Positions 22,207 through 33,472 of a stretch of 64,000 nt of DNA are shown piece by piece; position 1 is the stretch's first letter; the number at the start of each line of letters is the position of its first letter. The stretch is from Nitrosovibrio sp. Nv6 (lineage in GTDB: Bacteria; Pseudomonadota; Gammaproteobacteria; Burkholderiales; Nitrosomonadaceae). Made by a program: the position numbers and the translations under genes. The notes under the pieces are model-generated. The model saw nothing but the letters and a program-made list of their open reading frames with translations, was not told the origin of the DNA and searched no databases. The stretch is taken from positions 1-64,000 of the forward strand of contig NZ_FODX01000007.1 in NCBI RefSeq assembly GCF_900110495.1, in the 5' to 3' direction.

Positions 22207-22216
22207 ATTTAGCGCA

Positions 22217-22753
22217 ATGACACAGATTAAACCGGTAGTCAAACGGGCAAACCAGCCACCAAAGCAGCCGGTAGCGGATGCGCCAGCCAACGCCCCGCCC
22301 GGCAAACCGCACACCCGGCCGGGACGTAAAACCCGCCGCCGCCAAGCCCGCGAACTGGCTTTGCAAGGGCTTTACCAATGGTGCGTGGCCGGCGGAACCG
22401 TCGAGGCAATCGAAGCGCAGCTACACGAAACCAGGGAATTTCCCAAGACCGATGAGGAATATTTCTCAGGCCTGCTGCGAGGGGTCCTGGGGAATGTATC
22501 GCAACTGGAGAAGCAGATTCAGCCGTATCTGGATCGGCCATTGAAGGAACTCAGTCCAGTGGAAATTTCCATACTGCTGCTCGGCACCCACGAGCTGGAG
22601 AGTCACCCGGAAATACCCTACCGGGCAGTGATCAATGAAGCCGTCGAGCTAGCCAAAACGTATGGCGGTACCCATGGACATAAATACGTAAACGGCGTAC
22701 TGGATAAATTGGCGGCCAAGCTGCGAGCAGCCGAGGTCAATGCAAAGTTTTGA
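22217..22753 (+). CDS. nusB: transcription antitermination factor NusB
   Basis: NusB binds BoxA RNA with NusE (S10) for rRNA antitermination. The family core runs from about residue 35 (RKTRRRQARELALQGLYQW) to ETYGGTHGHKYVNGVLDKLA-like sequence at the end (here KTYGGTHGHKYVNGVLDKLA). The protein is 178 residues, longer than the usual 140-150, because of a Pro/Lys-rich N-terminal extension; a later start is possible, but no better one is visible. It sits between ribH and thiL. Confidence 0.95.
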   Translation: MTQIKPVVKRANQPPKQPVADAPANAPPGKPHTRPGRKTRRRQARELALQGLYQWCVAGGTVEAIEAQLHETREFPKTDEEYFSGLLRGVLGNVSQLEKQIQPYLDRPLKELSPVEISILLLGTHELESHPEIPYRAVINEAVELAKTYGGTHGHKYVNGVLDKLAAKLRAAEVNAKF

Positions 22754-22771
22754 TCGCGAAACGTCAAAAAA

Positions 22772-23746
22772 GTGCTCTCCGAATTCGACATCATTCAGCG
22801 TTATTTCATCCGTTCCGCCCCTCATGTCGTATTAGGCATAGGAGATGATGCTGCTCTGATCAGGCCTCCCTCAGGGATGGAACTGGCGATTTCCACTGAT
22901 ATGCTGGTATCCGGCCAACATTTTTTTTCCGATGCCGACCCGCACAAGCTGGGCCACAAATCCCTGGCAGTGAATCTTTCCGACATGGCCGCGATGGGCG
23001 CAACCCCGCGCTGGGTCATGCTTTCGCTGGCGCTACCCGAACCAATGGCGAGGGAGAATGACAAGTGGCTGCAGTCGTTCGCCGATGGGTTTTTCGACCT
23101 TGCTCATGCACATCAGGTAGAGCTTATCGGTGGAGATACCACCAGGGGGCCGCTCAATATCTGTGTGACTATCATTGGCGAGGTAGGGAAGGGAAAGGCT
23201 TTACGCCGCAGCGGGGCCAGGCCGGGTGACGACATATGGATATCGGGCCATTTGGGCGATGCAGCTCTGGCGCTCGCTCATCAGCAGCGGCGCATCGTGC
23301 TTGAGACCGGGGATATGGAAGAATGCCTGTCCGCACTGCATACTCCAACGCCGCGGGTCGCCTTGGGGCAGCGATTGATCGGCCTGGCCCATAGCGCAAT
23401 CGATATCTCAGACGGACTGCTGGCCGACCTTGAACATATTCTGAAACGTTCAAATGTCGCGGCTGTCATCAGAATGGATGAGATAAATTGCTCGGCCTCG
23501 GTAAAGAAATACCTCCCGCATCCGGTGGCAATCCAATGCTTGCTGGCCGGAGGAGACGACTACGAGCTCTGCTTTACCGCTCCCCAGGGGAAGCGCGCAA
23601 AAATCGAAATGCTTTCCCGTGAGCAAGAAATTCCACTGACCCGCATCGGTGATATCCACGAAGGAGGAGGATTGGTCGTGCTGGATGCTACGGGCAGAGC
23701 AATAACGCTGGAGACAACGGGTTATGACCACTTCCGCACGGGGTAG
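22772..23746 (+). CDS. thiL: thiamine-monophosphate kinase
   Basis: ThiL phosphorylates thiamine monophosphate to the active cofactor. The 324-residue protein begins with SEFDIIQRYF, then GIGDDAAL near residue 23, DMAAMGATP near 70 and the GGDTTRG motif near 116, all typical of the family. The start is a GTG at 22772. The 3' end overlaps pgpA by 23 bases. Confidence 0.95.
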   Translation: MLSEFDIIQRYFIRSAPHVVLGIGDDAALIRPPSGMELAISTDMLVSGQHFFSDADPHKLGHKSLAVNLSDMAAMGATPRWVMLSLALPEPMARENDKWLQSFADGFFDLAHAHQVELIGGDTTRGPLNICVTIIGEVGKGKALRRSGARPGDDIWISGHLGDAALALAHQQRRIVLETGDMEECLSALHTPTPRVALGQRLIGLAHSAIDISDGLLADLEHILKRSNVAAVIRMDEINCSASVKKYLPHPVAIQCLLAGGDDYELCFTAPQGKRAKIEMLSREQEIPLTRIGDIHEGGGLVVLDATGRAITLETTGYDHFRTG

Positions 23747-24374
23747 TCCAGAAAATAGCAGAGTTGACGGCCGGCCTGATGGTCCGCCGGAGAATCTGCC
23801 CCTGCCTGAACCGGAGATCAAGTCTGCAAAAGGATGGGGTGGAGCTGATGGGTCTAAAGGACCCGGGCTCGGGTCGGCTTCCGAAGCCGTCAAGCCACGC
23901 CCTAGCAAGGCATTTGTGCGAAGCCACCCTGCGCACTTTATCGCATTTGGCGCCGGCGCAGGTTTAAGCCCGATTGCGCCCGGCACCGCAGGTACGCTCG
24001 CAGCATTCCCCTTGTTCTGGCTGTTTAACTATGTCCTCGACCCGGTTAAATTTTTCCTGTTGATCAATGTCATGTTTGTTGCTGGCATCTGGGCGTGCAG
24101 CGTAACCGGCAAGACGCTGGGCAGTCACGACCACGGCGGTATGGTTTGGGATGAGATTACCGCTTTCCTGCTGGTACTGTTCCTTACGCCCAATAACCTG
24201 ATCTGGCAAGCATCTGGATTTCTGCTGTTTCGTTTGTTCGATATAATCAAACCGCCTCCCATCGGATATTACGATAAAAAACTGCGCGGCGGTTTTGGTG
24301 TGATGTTTGATGACTTGTTGGCTGCGTTCCTGACGTTGCTTTGTCTGGCCGCGTGGAAGGCGTTTGCAATATAG
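23724..24374 (+). CDS. pgpA: phosphatidylglycerophosphatase A
   Basis: PgpA dephosphorylates phosphatidylglycerophosphate in the inner membrane. The conserved core starts about residue 68 (HFIAFGAGAGLSPIAPGTAG) and includes WDEITAF and the acidic motif MFDDLLAAF, with membrane helices between. The protein is 216 residues against about 160-175 for the family. The extra 60 N-terminal residues are Pro/Gly-rich and probably disordered, and a later start cannot be excluded. It overlaps thiL, suggesting coupling. Confidence 0.92.
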   Translation: MTTSARGSPENSRVDGRPDGPPENLPLPEPEIKSAKGWGGADGSKGPGLGSASEAVKPRPSKAFVRSHPAHFIAFGAGAGLSPIAPGTAGTLAAFPLFWLFNYVLDPVKFFLLINVMFVAGIWACSVTGKTLGSHDHGGMVWDEITAFLLVLFLTPNNLIWQASGFLLFRLFDIIKPPPIGYYDKKLRGGFGVMFDDLLAAFLTLLCLAAWKAFAI

Positions 24375-24442
24375 GATACCAATATAGAGCATGTCTCAAG
24401 GGGATAATCTTAAAGGAACGGATTTCCAGAGGATCAAATGAC

Positions 24443-24952
24443 ATGGACGACATGATGCTTCAAGACCTTGCCAGACAGACTGGCACGGCACTTGCCCAGC
24501 AGGAGTTGATGCTTGCTACTGCCGAATCCTGCACCGGCGGTTGGCTGGGGCAGGCTCTCACATCGATAGCCGGAAGTTCCGCCTGGTACGACCGTGGCTT
24601 CATTACCTACGCCGCCATCTCAAAACACGAAATGCTGGGTGTAAGCAGCGCAACGCTTGAACAATACGGCGCGGTATCCGAGCAGACCGCATCCGAAATG
24701 TCGGCCGGCGCAATTGCCCGAAGCCGTGCCCAGGTCGCGGTTTCCATCACGGGTATTGCCGGCCCCGACGGCGGCACAGTCGAAAAACCGGTGGGGATGG
24801 TTTGTTTTGCCTGGATAATGAAAGAAGGAATGGCGCTTACCGAAACTCGATATTACAGCGGCAGCCGTGAGGAGATAAGGCGCCAGTCGGTAGCTGGAGC
24901 GCTGCAAGGCGTAATAGACCTGTTACACAGTATCCCGCCCAAAGTCGCGTAA
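24443..24952 (+). CDS. pncC: nicotinamide-nucleotide amidase (CinA C-terminal domain)
   Basis: PncC deamidates nicotinamide mononucleotide in pyridine-nucleotide salvage. The 169-residue protein corresponds to the stand-alone CinA C-terminal domain: ATAESCTGGWLGQALTSIAG near residue 25, AIARSRAQVAVSITGIAGPD and the conserved GG(T)xEKPVG. It lacks the N-terminal MoaB-like domain of long CinA, which is normal for proteobacterial PncC. ATG 24443 follows an AGAGGA site. Confidence 0.94.
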   Translation: MDDMMLQDLARQTGTALAQQELMLATAESCTGGWLGQALTSIAGSSAWYDRGFITYAAISKHEMLGVSSATLEQYGAVSEQTASEMSAGAIARSRAQVAVSITGIAGPDGGTVEKPVGMVCFAWIMKEGMALTETRYYSGSREEIRRQSVAGALQGVIDLLHSIPPKVA

Positions 24953-24965
24953 ACACACCTGTTGT

Positions 24966-25604
24966 TCAGTGGGAATTCTTTGCCTTATGGGCGACGCTAT
25001 TGCCGGACATGAGACGGTCGCTATAAGCAATTGCAATCGCGGAAAGCAGAAAAACCAGATGGATTCCTGTTTGGGCCAAAATGGTTTTCTCATCGTACGC
25101 CTTGGCGTTGATGAAGGTCTTGAGCAAGTGGATGGACGATATGCCTATAATGGCCGTGGCAAGCTTGACTTTTAGCACCGATGCGTTGACATGCGACAGC
25201 CACTCCGGCTGATCGGGATGACCCTCGAGATTCATGCGGGAAACGAAAGTTTCATATCCTCCGATGATCACCATGATAAGCAGATTGGAGATCATCACGA
25301 CATCGATCAAGCCCAGCACAACCAGCATGATAGTCGTTTCCGTGGTCTTGGTAGGCCTGACCGCGCCATCGATCGCAACCGCATCCAGAATGTGCTGTAA
25401 TGCCGACTCGTTACCCATGACGGCGCCGATCAAATCGAGCAATTCGACCCAGAAGTGGTATACATACACGCATTGGGCCAGAATCAGTCCGAGGTACAAC
25501 GGTAATTGCAGCCAGCGTGTGGCGAAGATGAAATACGCCAGTGGCTGTATTCTTCGGGCAGCGGCGCGCGGACGTGGCTCTCCGGAATCCTCGTTGATAT
25601 CCAT
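24966..25604 (-). CDS. UPF0114 (YqhA) family membrane protein
   Basis: The 212-residue protein has four predicted membrane helices: around residues 31-55, 92-116, 143-163 and 178-196. The YqhA/UPF0114 core starts with RWLQLPLYLGLILAQCVYVY, with LIDVVMISNLLIMVIIGGYE and HVNASVLKVKLATAIIGISS further in. Function is not established for the family. The frame stays open for another 142 codons upstream, but the ATG at 25604 gives the family's usual length. It converges with pncC (13 bases apart). Confidence 0.9.
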   Translation of the reverse strand: MDINEDSGEPRPRAAARRIQPLAYFIFATRWLQLPLYLGLILAQCVYVYHFWVELLDLIGAVMGNESALQHILDAVAIDGAVRPTKTTETTIMLVVLGLIDVVMISNLLIMVIIGGYETFVSRMNLEGHPDQPEWLSHVNASVLKVKLATAIIGISSIHLLKTFINAKAYDEKTILAQTGIHLVFLLSAIAIAYSDRLMSGNSVAHKAKNSH

Positions 25605-25749
25605 TCGTTTCCGTGGTTCGCGGTAAAAAATAATTCGATATTTTACACGCAGGCTGTTTTGTTGCGCATATCGTTGACATTGCGCCACGACGAGCGTACT
25701 CAATATAAAGTAATGACCGTTGCGAAACAGGATGCCCAAAAGAAGAAAC

Positions 25750-27084
25750 ATGAGATCCCTATATCCGGTAATGCTCGGGGCTTTGGCATCCGCCTTGCTT
25801 TCTCCGCTCGCCGCGGCTAAAACCGCCGAGGAAATTTTTACGGAGGCATCGCCTTTCGTGGTATCGGTAAACATGGTTGACGTCCGGGGCAAGCATGGCA
25901 GCGGAGTAGTGATGGAAACGGATGAGGTGATTACCACCTGCGATGTGGCCGGAAAAGGAAAAAATGGCCAGGTGAGCCGGTCGGGCAGAACCTTCAAAGC
26001 GATGCTGGAAGGCGCCCAGGCTGACCGCAATCTTTGCCGTTTGAACGTGCCGGATATGCAGTCCCCACGGATCGTTCACGGCACGGCAGAAAAACTCTGG
26101 GTGGGGCAGCCAGTCTATGCTATTGGCATTCCCGAAAAACAGGCGGGGCAGCATGGACGGGAACCGGTCCTGATTGAAGCAGCCGTTTCCAGCCTTCGGC
26201 CATACGGGGGCTCACAGTACATTCGTATTTCTGCGGCCATTTCCTCGGGCTTCAGCGGTGGAGGGCTGTTTGATAACGAGGGACAGCTGATCGGGATACT
26301 GTCACCGCAGATTGTCGAAGGCGAAAATCTTGCTTTCGCGCTGCCGGTGGATTGGATAGGCGAGCTGCAAAAAGGGTCGCAGGGAGTGCATGAGGGGCAA
26401 CGGAAGCAACCTGCTCCGGCGACGATAAACAAGGATGGACTCAATTGGTTTAACCGCATGTTAGCGCTGGAAAAGAAAGGGAAGTGGCGCGATCTGCTAA
26501 AACTTTCTCAGCAGGAAATCAAACGCAATCCCGCAAACGCTGCTGCATGGTTCAATGTAGGTATTGCTTCCGCCAATCTCAAACAGTATAGCCAGGCAAT
26601 CGATGCCTATCGGGAAGCCATACGCAACCAGGCCGAATATGCCGACGCCTGGCATCACCTGGGCGTTGCCTATGCGAATCTCGGAGAATACGCTGACGCG
26701 ATCCAGGCCTATGAGGATGCGCTGTTCATGCGGCCGGACAATGCGGGGGCATGGTTTGACCTGGGCAATGCATACTATGACCTCAAACGGTACGCCTATG
26801 CAATCCATGCCTACCGGCAGGCTCTGCGAATAGATCGCGAAAATTCCAATGCCTGGTACAGCCTCGGTGTTACCTACGACGAGTTGAAGCTATACGATGA
26901 ATCGGCTGAGGCCTATCGCGAGACTGTGCGCATTCAACCGGAGAATGCTGACGCCTGGTATAACCTGGGTGTGGCTTACGCGATGCTGGACGAGCGTGGC
27001 AAGATGCGGGAAATATATCAGACCCTGCGCAAGCTCGACCCGGCACGAGCAGAGCAGTATTTCAACATTTATATTTTGCCCTGA
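25750..27084 (+). CDS. HtrA-like protease-fold protein with altered catalytic His, plus TPR repeats
   Basis: A signal peptide (about 1-24) leads into a trypsin/HtrA-like domain (about 25-210) and then six or so tetratricopeptide repeats from about residue 235 to the end, the TPR units recognisable by repeated AWFNVG/AWYNLGVAY-type helices. The nucleophile motif survives as SGFSGGG (Ser169) and an Asp92 (ADRNLCRL) fits the triad Asp. The His position, usually TNxHV, reads TTCDVAG, so His is replaced. The domain may therefore be a non-catalytic binding module in the periplasm. ATG 25750 is chosen for the signal peptide. The TPR half suggests a scaffold role; partner unknown. Confidence 0.82.
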   Translation: MRSLYPVMLGALASALLSPLAAAKTAEEIFTEASPFVVSVNMVDVRGKHGSGVVMETDEVITTCDVAGKGKNGQVSRSGRTFKAMLEGAQADRNLCRLNVPDMQSPRIVHGTAEKLWVGQPVYAIGIPEKQAGQHGREPVLIEAAVSSLRPYGGSQYIRISAAISSGFSGGGLFDNEGQLIGILSPQIVEGENLAFALPVDWIGELQKGSQGVHEGQRKQPAPATINKDGLNWFNRMLALEKKGKWRDLLKLSQQEIKRNPANAAAWFNVGIASANLKQYSQAIDAYREAIRNQAEYADAWHHLGVAYANLGEYADAIQAYEDALFMRPDNAGAWFDLGNAYYDLKRYAYAIHAYRQALRIDRENSNAWYSLGVTYDELKLYDESAEAYRETVRIQPENADAWYNLGVAYAMLDERGKMREIYQTLRKLDPARAEQYFNIYILP

Positions 27085-27222
27085 ACATTGCTCCGGTAAG
27101 AAAGGAGTTTATGCATGGCAGAGTAAAACTTGCGCCTTGCCGAATACGTTGTCATTCTCCGTCCGCCTTTCCGGTTGAGGGTTCCTGTGCGATAATTATC
27201 CTCTCTACAAAGGAAGAATTTC

Positions 27223-28242
27223 ATGGATGAAAACAGAAGCAAAGCATTGGCAGCCGCTCTTTCCCAGATCGAGAAACAGTTCGGCAAAGGTTCGATCATG
27301 CGCTTGGGCGCCAGCGATGTTGCCAAAGACATCCAGGTAATTTCCACTGGTTCGCTAGGCCTTGATATTGCATTGGGTGTCGGCGGGCTGCCTCGAGGCC
27401 GGGTAGTGGAAATTTACGGACCGGAATCCTCCGGCAAAACTACCCTCACGCTGCAGGTCATCGCGCAAATGCAAAAGATGGGCGGCACCGCGGCGTTCAT
27501 AGACGCGGAACACGCGCTCGATCCGCAATACGCGCAAAAAATCGGCGTCAACGTGCAGGAACTGCTGATTTCTCAACCCGACAATGGCGAACAGGCTCTG
27601 GAAATCGCCGACATGCTGGTGCGTTCAGGCTCCGTTGATGTGGTGGTGGTAGACTCCGTTGCCGCACTGACTCCCCGAGCGGAAATCGAGGGTGAAATGG
27701 GCGAGCCACAGATGGGCCTGCAGGCGAGACTGATGTCGCAGGCGTTGCGCAAGCTCACCGCCAACATCAAGCGCAGCAATACCATGGTGATTTTCATCAA
27801 CCAAATACGCATGAAAATCGGCGTCATGTTCGGCAACCCCGAAACCACGACTGGCGGCAACGCACTGAAATTCTACGCATCGGTTCGCCTTGATATACGC
27901 CGTACCGGTTCGATCAAAAAGGGCGATGAGGTGATCGGTAGCGAAACGCGTGTGAAGGTGGTCAAGAACAAGGTCGCGCCGCCCTTCAAACAGGCCGAAT
28001 TCGATATTCTCTACGGGGAAGGGATTTCGTGGGAGGGTGAAATCGTCGAGCTGGGTGTGCAGCATAAGCTGGTCGAAAAGGCGGGCGCCTGGTATTCCTA
28101 CAAGGGAGAAAAAATAGGTCAGGGCAAGGACAATGCTCGTGAGTTTCTGAAAGAGCATCACGACATAGCGATGGAAATAGAATCGAAAATTCGCGCTGCC
28201 GTGGGCGTTTCCAATCCGGCCGAACCTGCGACCGTAGAATAA
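27223..28242 (+). CDS. recA: recombinase RecA
   Basis: RecA forms the strand-exchange filament and triggers the SOS response. The 339-residue protein has Walker A GPESSGKT (66-73), Walker [13 protein letters not shown] and the L1/L2 loop regions ([20 protein letters not shown] and the [16 protein letters not shown] loop). The acidic tail is short. RBS AAAGGAAG precedes the ATG. I find no E. coli-type LexA box (CTGT-N8-ACAG) in the 138 bases upstream. recX follows 44 bases later. Confidence 0.98.
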   Translation: MDENRSKALAAALSQIEKQFGKGSIMRLGASDVAKDIQVISTGSLGLDIALGVGGLPRGRVVEIYGPESSGKTTLTLQVIAQMQKMGGTAAFIDAEHALDPQYAQKIGVNVQELLISQPDNGEQALEIADMLVRSGSVDVVVVDSVAALTPRAEIEGEMGEPQMGLQARLMSQALRKLTANIKRSNTMVIFINQIRMKIGVMFGNPETTTGGNALKFYASVRLDIRRTGSIKKGDEVIGSETRVKVVKNKVAPPFKQAEFDILYGEGISWEGEIVELGVQHKLVEKAGAWYSYKGEKIGQGKDNAREFLKEHHDIAMEIESKIRAAVGVSNPAEPATVE

Positions 28243-28286
28243 CGGCGAGTAATCGCGGAGCAACATCCTGGCTCGCTGAGGCTGCC

Positions 28287-28739
28287 ATGGCACAAAAACC
28301 GAGTCTGAAAACCCGCGCCTTGGGTTATCTGGCCCGGCGGGAACATTCCCGGCTGGAGCTGGAAAGAAAGCTTGCTCCTCATGCCCAAACTTCCGAAGAA
28401 CTTTCCTCCGTGCTGGATGCGCTTGAGCAACGCGGCTTTCTCTCGGCCGCGCGCATGGTCGAGCACGTGATACACGTGCGCAGAATGAAGTTCGGCAGCC
28501 TGAGGATAATGCATGAGTTGCGTGAGAAGGGTATAGCAGAGAATTTAATCGCCGAGGCGTTGCCTAATATCAGGGAAACTGAGCAGGACAGCGCGCGCGA
28601 AGTCTGGCGGAAAAGATTCGGTGGGATGCCTGCCAATGCGAAAGAACTCGGCAGGCAAACGCGTTTCCTGATGGGACGGGGATTTAGGGCGGAGGTAATA
28701 CATCAGGTATTGCGCCAATCTGTTGAGGATGAGCCATGA
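28287..28739 (+). CDS. recX: RecA regulator RecX
   Basis: RecX binds and inhibits RecA filaments. The 150-residue, basic helical protein shows the family pattern LKTRALGYLARREHSRLELE at the N-terminus, LEQRGFLSAARMVEHVIHVR in the middle and FLMGRGFRAEVIHQVL at the end. It directly follows recA, as in most proteobacteria, and its stop overlaps the ATG of the next gene (ATGA). Confidence 0.94.
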   Translation: MAQKPSLKTRALGYLARREHSRLELERKLAPHAQTSEELSSVLDALEQRGFLSAARMVEHVIHVRRMKFGSLRIMHELREKGIAENLIAEALPNIRETEQDSAREVWRKRFGGMPANAKELGRQTRFLMGRGFRAEVIHQVLRQSVEDEP

Positions 28740-29086
28740 CAAAACGCCTGGCCACAATCGTGCTGGCAGCGGCAACTATAGCGGTTCTGTTGGGCGGTTG
28801 TGATCGCATCAATGCGACGCCCATCAGTGAAATCAATATGTCTCCGGCAAATTTCGACGGCAAGGAGGTCATGCTTCACGGCACGGTGAAAGAGCCTACC
28901 CGGCTTCCATTATTGAATATGAAGTCCTATGTGTTGAAAGACGATAGCGGAGAGATTGCCATCCTGACCGAAGCCGATCTGCCCAGAATGAACGAAGAAA
29001 TTAATGTGAAGGTGAAAGTAGCAAATATTGCGATCATCAATGGCGAACCGTTGGGAACGACGGTAACGGAAGTGGAACGGCGGTAA
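28736..29086 (+). CDS. small lipoprotein with predicted OB-like fold
   Basis: This 116-residue protein has a classic lipoprotein signal: a hydrophobic stretch (LATIVLAAATIAVLLGGC) with Cys22 in the lipobox LGGC. The mature part has a beta-rich pattern with FDGKEVMLHGTVKEP and YVLKDDSGEIAIL, which resembles OB-fold single-strand/oligo-binding domains of small exported proteins. Function is unknown. It is translationally coupled to recX and lies ahead of alaS. Confidence 0.75.
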   Translation: MTKRLATIVLAAATIAVLLGGCDRINATPISEINMSPANFDGKEVMLHGTVKEPTRLPLLNMKSYVLKDDSGEIAILTEADLPRMNEEINVKVKVANIAIINGEPLGTTVTEVERR

Positions 29087-29155
29087 ACTGACAGCAGGCA
29101 GAAACGCGGTTGAAGCAAGGCCGATCGGCCAGTAGTTGTTAATCAATGACTCGAG

Positions 29156-31744
29156 ATGAAAAGCAGCGAAATACGCCAAAAATTTCTTGAATTCTTTGAA
29201 TCGCATGGTCATACGATCGTCGCGTCGAGTCCGCTCGTTCCCGCCAACGATCCCACGCTCCTGTTTACCAACGCGGGCATGGTGCAGTTCAAGGATGTAT
29301 TTCTTGGCCACGACAAGCGGCCTTATGTGCGCGCCGCGAGTTCGCAACGCTGCGTGCGGGCGGGCGGCAAACACAATGATCTGGAAAATGTAGGCTATAC
29401 CGCGCGGCATCACACCTTTTTCGAGATGCTGGGCAATTTCAGCTTCGGCGACTATTTCAAGCGCAACGCCATCAAGTTCGCGTGGGAATTTCTCACTGTT
29501 ACCTTGGGGGTACCGCAGGAGAAACTATGGATCACCGTGTATGCGGAGGATGACGAAGCTGCCGATATCTGGCTCAACGAGGTGGGAATCAACGCCTCGC
29601 GGTTCAGGCGCATAGCGACGACGGACAACTTCTGGCAGATGGGCGAAACCGGCCCGTGTGGCCCCTGTTCCGAAATTTTTTACGACCATGGTCCGGAAAT
29701 TCCTGGGGGCCCGCCCGGCGCGCCCGACGCGGATGGGGATCGCTATATAGAAATCTGGAACCTGGTATTCATGCAATACAATCGGGACAGCGCGGGCACA
29801 CTGCATCCGTTGCCCCGGCCATCGGTGGACACCGGCATGGGACTGGAGCGTATTTCGGCCGTTATGCAGCAGGTTCACAGCAATTATGAAATCGATTTGT
29901 TTCAGGAACTGATCAAGGCGGCGGCACAAGTTACGCACACGGCTGATTTGCATAGCAACTCGCTCAAAGTGATTGCCGATCACATTCGCGCCTGTTCTTT
30001 TCTTGTCGTGGATGGCGTGATTCCCGGCAACGAGGGCCGTGGCTACGTTCTCCGTCGCATTATCCGCCGCGCCATTCGCCACGGCTATAAACTTGGGCAG
30101 AAACAGCCTTTCTTTCATCTTCTGGTGGAAGCTCTGGCGAGAGTAATGGGACCGGCCTACCCGGAACTGATGGAAGCCAGCGCTCGCGTGGCGGCGGTAC
30201 TGAAGCAGGAGGAAGAGCGTTTCGCCGAAACGCTGGAAAATGGAATGCAGGTTCTGGAAGCCGCGCTGCGACGGGGCGACCGCATACTGGACGGTGAAAC
30301 CCTTTTCCGCCTCTACGATACTTTCGGTTTTCCGCTGGATCTCAGCGCGGATATCGCGCGCGAGCGGGGTGTGGAGATAGACCAGGCCGGATTTGAACAA
30401 GCAATGGAGCGCCAGCGTGAGCGCGCCCGGGCGACGAGCAAATTCACCATGGAGGAAGGCGTAACGTATAGCGGACCCTCAACGGCCTTCTACGGCTATG
30501 AGAGCCTGCAGCACGAAGGGCAAATTCTTGCCATCTACAAAGAAGGCAGCCGGGTCGATTTCATCGAGGCGGGAGATGAGGCAGTAGTCGTGCTGGATAA
30601 AACGCCGTTTTATGCCGAATCGGGCGGACAGGTTGGGGACTGCGGGGAACTGCTTGCCGCCAACGGGACCTTTGCCGTATCCGATACCCAGAAAATTCAG
30701 GCGAACGTATTCGGCCACAAGGGGCTGCTGCGCAGCGGACGCCTTGCTGGCGGCGATATCGTGCTGGCGCAGGTCAACCCCGAAGCACGGGCGCGCACGG
30801 AACGTAATCATTCAGTCACGCACTTGATGCACAAGGCGCTGCGTCACGTATTGGGTACTCATGTACAGCAGAAAGGCTCGCTGGTTGATGCCAGCAAGAC
30901 GCGCTTTGATTTCACGCATAACCAGCCGGTAACGGATGCCGAAATTAGACGGGTGGAAATGCTGGTAAACGCCGAAATCCTGGCCAACGCGGCTACAGAG
31001 GCGCGCGTGATGACGATAGAGGACGCAAAAAAAACAGGGGCAATGATGTTGTTTGGCGAAAAGTATGGCGACGAAGTGCGCGTGCTGGACATTGGCACTT
31101 CAAGCGAGCTGTGTGGCGGCACACACGTCAAACGTACGGGCGACATCGGACTCTTCAAGATCGTGGCGGAATCCGGCGTCGCCGCAGGCGTCCGCCGCGT
31201 GGAAGCGGTGACGGGCGAGGCGGCTCTGGCGTACATTCAGGAACAGGAATTGCAATTGCAGCGGGTGGCGGATGCGGTGAAGGCCCAACCACAGGAAGCA
31301 GCCGCGCGCATCATGCAAATTCTCGATAACGTCAAAAATCTCGAAAGAGAGCTCGGGCGCATGAAATCCAAGCTTGCCAGTTCGCAAGGCGATGATCTTG
31401 CCGGGCAGGTTCGTGAAGTCAAAGGCGCAAAAGTGCTGGCGATTTGTCTTGAAGATGCGGATTCCAGAACCCTGCGCGAAACGCTGGACAAGTTCAAGAA
31501 TAAGTTCCAGTCCTCCGTCGTGGTGCTGAGCGCAATTGAGAATGGACGAGTCAAGCTCATTGCAGGCGTCACTGCCGACCTGACAACGAAAGTGAAGGCA
31601 GGTGAACTGGTCAATTTCGTGGCCCAGCAGGTCGGTGGCAAGGGTGGGGGGCGTGCCGACATGGCCCAGGCAGGCGGCACCCAGCCAGATAATCTGCCCG
31701 CGGCTCTTGATAGTGTAGCTGGCTGGATTGAACAACGGTTATAA
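29156..31744 (+). CDS. alaS: alanyl-tRNA synthetase
   Basis: AlaS charges tRNA-Ala and edits mischarged Ser and Gly. The 862-residue protein starts with [19 protein letters not shown]. It shows the class II catalytic core ([34 protein letters not shown]), the editing-site zinc motifs [12 protein letters not shown] and [13 protein letters not shown], and a C-terminal coiled-coil and glycine-rich C-Ala domain ([15 protein letters not shown]). Full length. recA-recX-alaS is a common order. Confidence 0.98.
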   Translation: MKSSEIRQKFLEFFESHGHTIVASSPLVPANDPTLLFTNAGMVQFKDVFLGHDKRPYVRAASSQRCVRAGGKHNDLENVGYTARHHTFFEMLGNFSFGDYFKRNAIKFAWEFLTVTLGVPQEKLWITVYAEDDEAADIWLNEVGINASRFRRIATTDNFWQMGETGPCGPCSEIFYDHGPEIPGGPPGAPDADGDRYIEIWNLVFMQYNRDSAGTLHPLPRPSVDTGMGLERISAVMQQVHSNYEIDLFQELIKAAAQVTHTADLHSNSLKVIADHIRACSFLVVDGVIPGNEGRGYVLRRIIRRAIRHGYKLGQKQPFFHLLVEALARVMGPAYPELMEASARVAAVLKQEEERFAETLENGMQVLEAALRRGDRILDGETLFRLYDTFGFPLDLSADIARERGVEIDQAGFEQAMERQRERARATSKFTMEEGVTYSGPSTAFYGYESLQHEGQILAIYKEGSRVDFIEAGDEAVVVLDKTPFYAESGGQVGDCGELLAANGTFAVSDTQKIQANVFGHKGLLRSGRLAGGDIVLAQVNPEARARTERNHSVTHLMHKALRHVLGTHVQQKGSLVDASKTRFDFTHNQPVTDAEIRRVEMLVNAEILANAATEARVMTIEDAKKTGAMMLFGEKYGDEVRVLDIGTSSELCGGTHVKRTGDIGLFKIVAESGVAAGVRRVEAVTGEAALAYIQEQELQLQRVADAVKAQPQEAAARIMQILDNVKNLERELGRMKSKLASSQGDDLAGQVREVKGAKVLAICLEDADSRTLRETLDKFKNKFQSSVVVLSAIENGRVKLIAGVTADLTTKVKAGELVNFVAQQVGGKGGGRADMAQAGGTQPDNLPAALDSVAGWIEQRL

Positions 31745-32743
<999 letters not shown>

Positions 32744-32778
32744 GCAACAATTGAGCAACCACAGAGTGAGAAGCTCGC

Positions 32779-33384
32779 ATGAAACGGCCGGACAAGCCCG
32801 CAATGAGTTACGCGGATTCACCGGAAGCGAAACCCGAGATCGACGACGACGCTGTCTTGTTCCGCAGTGCGGTTCGGGACGTTGCGCCGCTGGCCGCGTC
32901 CGGTAAAGTCGTCCTCACAGGCAGGCATCCCCAGCCAATTCCGCGCCAGGCTCAAGGTGACAGGGAACCTGGGTCGGAGGACTCGCTCTCCGACTACGTT
33001 CCGCTGGAGATGGCAACAGGTGATGAAGGATCATTTCTACGTCCTGGCCTGTCGCGCCAGACTTTGCGGCGGCTTCGACGCGGCTACTGGAAGATTCAGG
33101 CTGAACTTGACTTGCACGGATTCACACGTGACGAAGCGCGGCAGCAACTGGTGGTTTTTCTTGATGCCAGCCGGAATCGGGGCTTCCGTTGTGTACGGGT
33201 GATACATGGCAAAGGGCTCAGCTCCAGGAATCACGAACCGGTTTTAAAAGCCAGAATTGGAAGTTGGCTCTCGCAACGAGATGATGTGCTGGCTTTCTGT
33301 CAGGCCAGGTCCGAAGACGGAGGCAGCGGCGCAGTGCTCGTGCTGCTCAAGGTTTCGGTATCGCAAAAAACGGAACATTTTTGA
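32779..33384 (+). CDS. Smr-domain protein (YdaL/SmrA-like)
   Basis: The 201-residue protein has a low-complexity N-terminal half and a C-terminal Smr domain starting about residue 103. The two Smr signatures are clear: AELDLHGFTRDEAR (LDLHG motif) and VRVIHGKGLSS (HGKG motif). Proteobacterial small Smr proteins of this type act as RNA or nucleic acid endonucleases; the exact substrate here is not known. It follows trxB by 35 bases and converges with the DksA-like gene. Confidence 0.9.
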   Translation: MKRPDKPAMSYADSPEAKPEIDDDAVLFRSAVRDVAPLAASGKVVLTGRHPQPIPRQAQGDREPGSEDSLSDYVPLEMATGDEGSFLRPGLSRQTLRRLRRGYWKIQAELDLHGFTRDEARQQLVVFLDASRNRGFRCVRVIHGKGLSSRNHEPVLKARIGSWLSQRDDVLAFCQARSEDGGSGAVLVLLKVSVSQKTEHF

Positions 33385-33472
33385 AAAGCACGAATTGCAC
33401 AGCAACAATCTTTTGGGAAGATTCGTTAAGCAAGGGTCGAGGGCTAAAAGAGTCTCTGCCGGCGCTTCCCGG

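Noticed and set aside
29525..30400. 291-codon reverse frame inside alaS
   Set aside because: Antisense shadow of a highly conserved gene.
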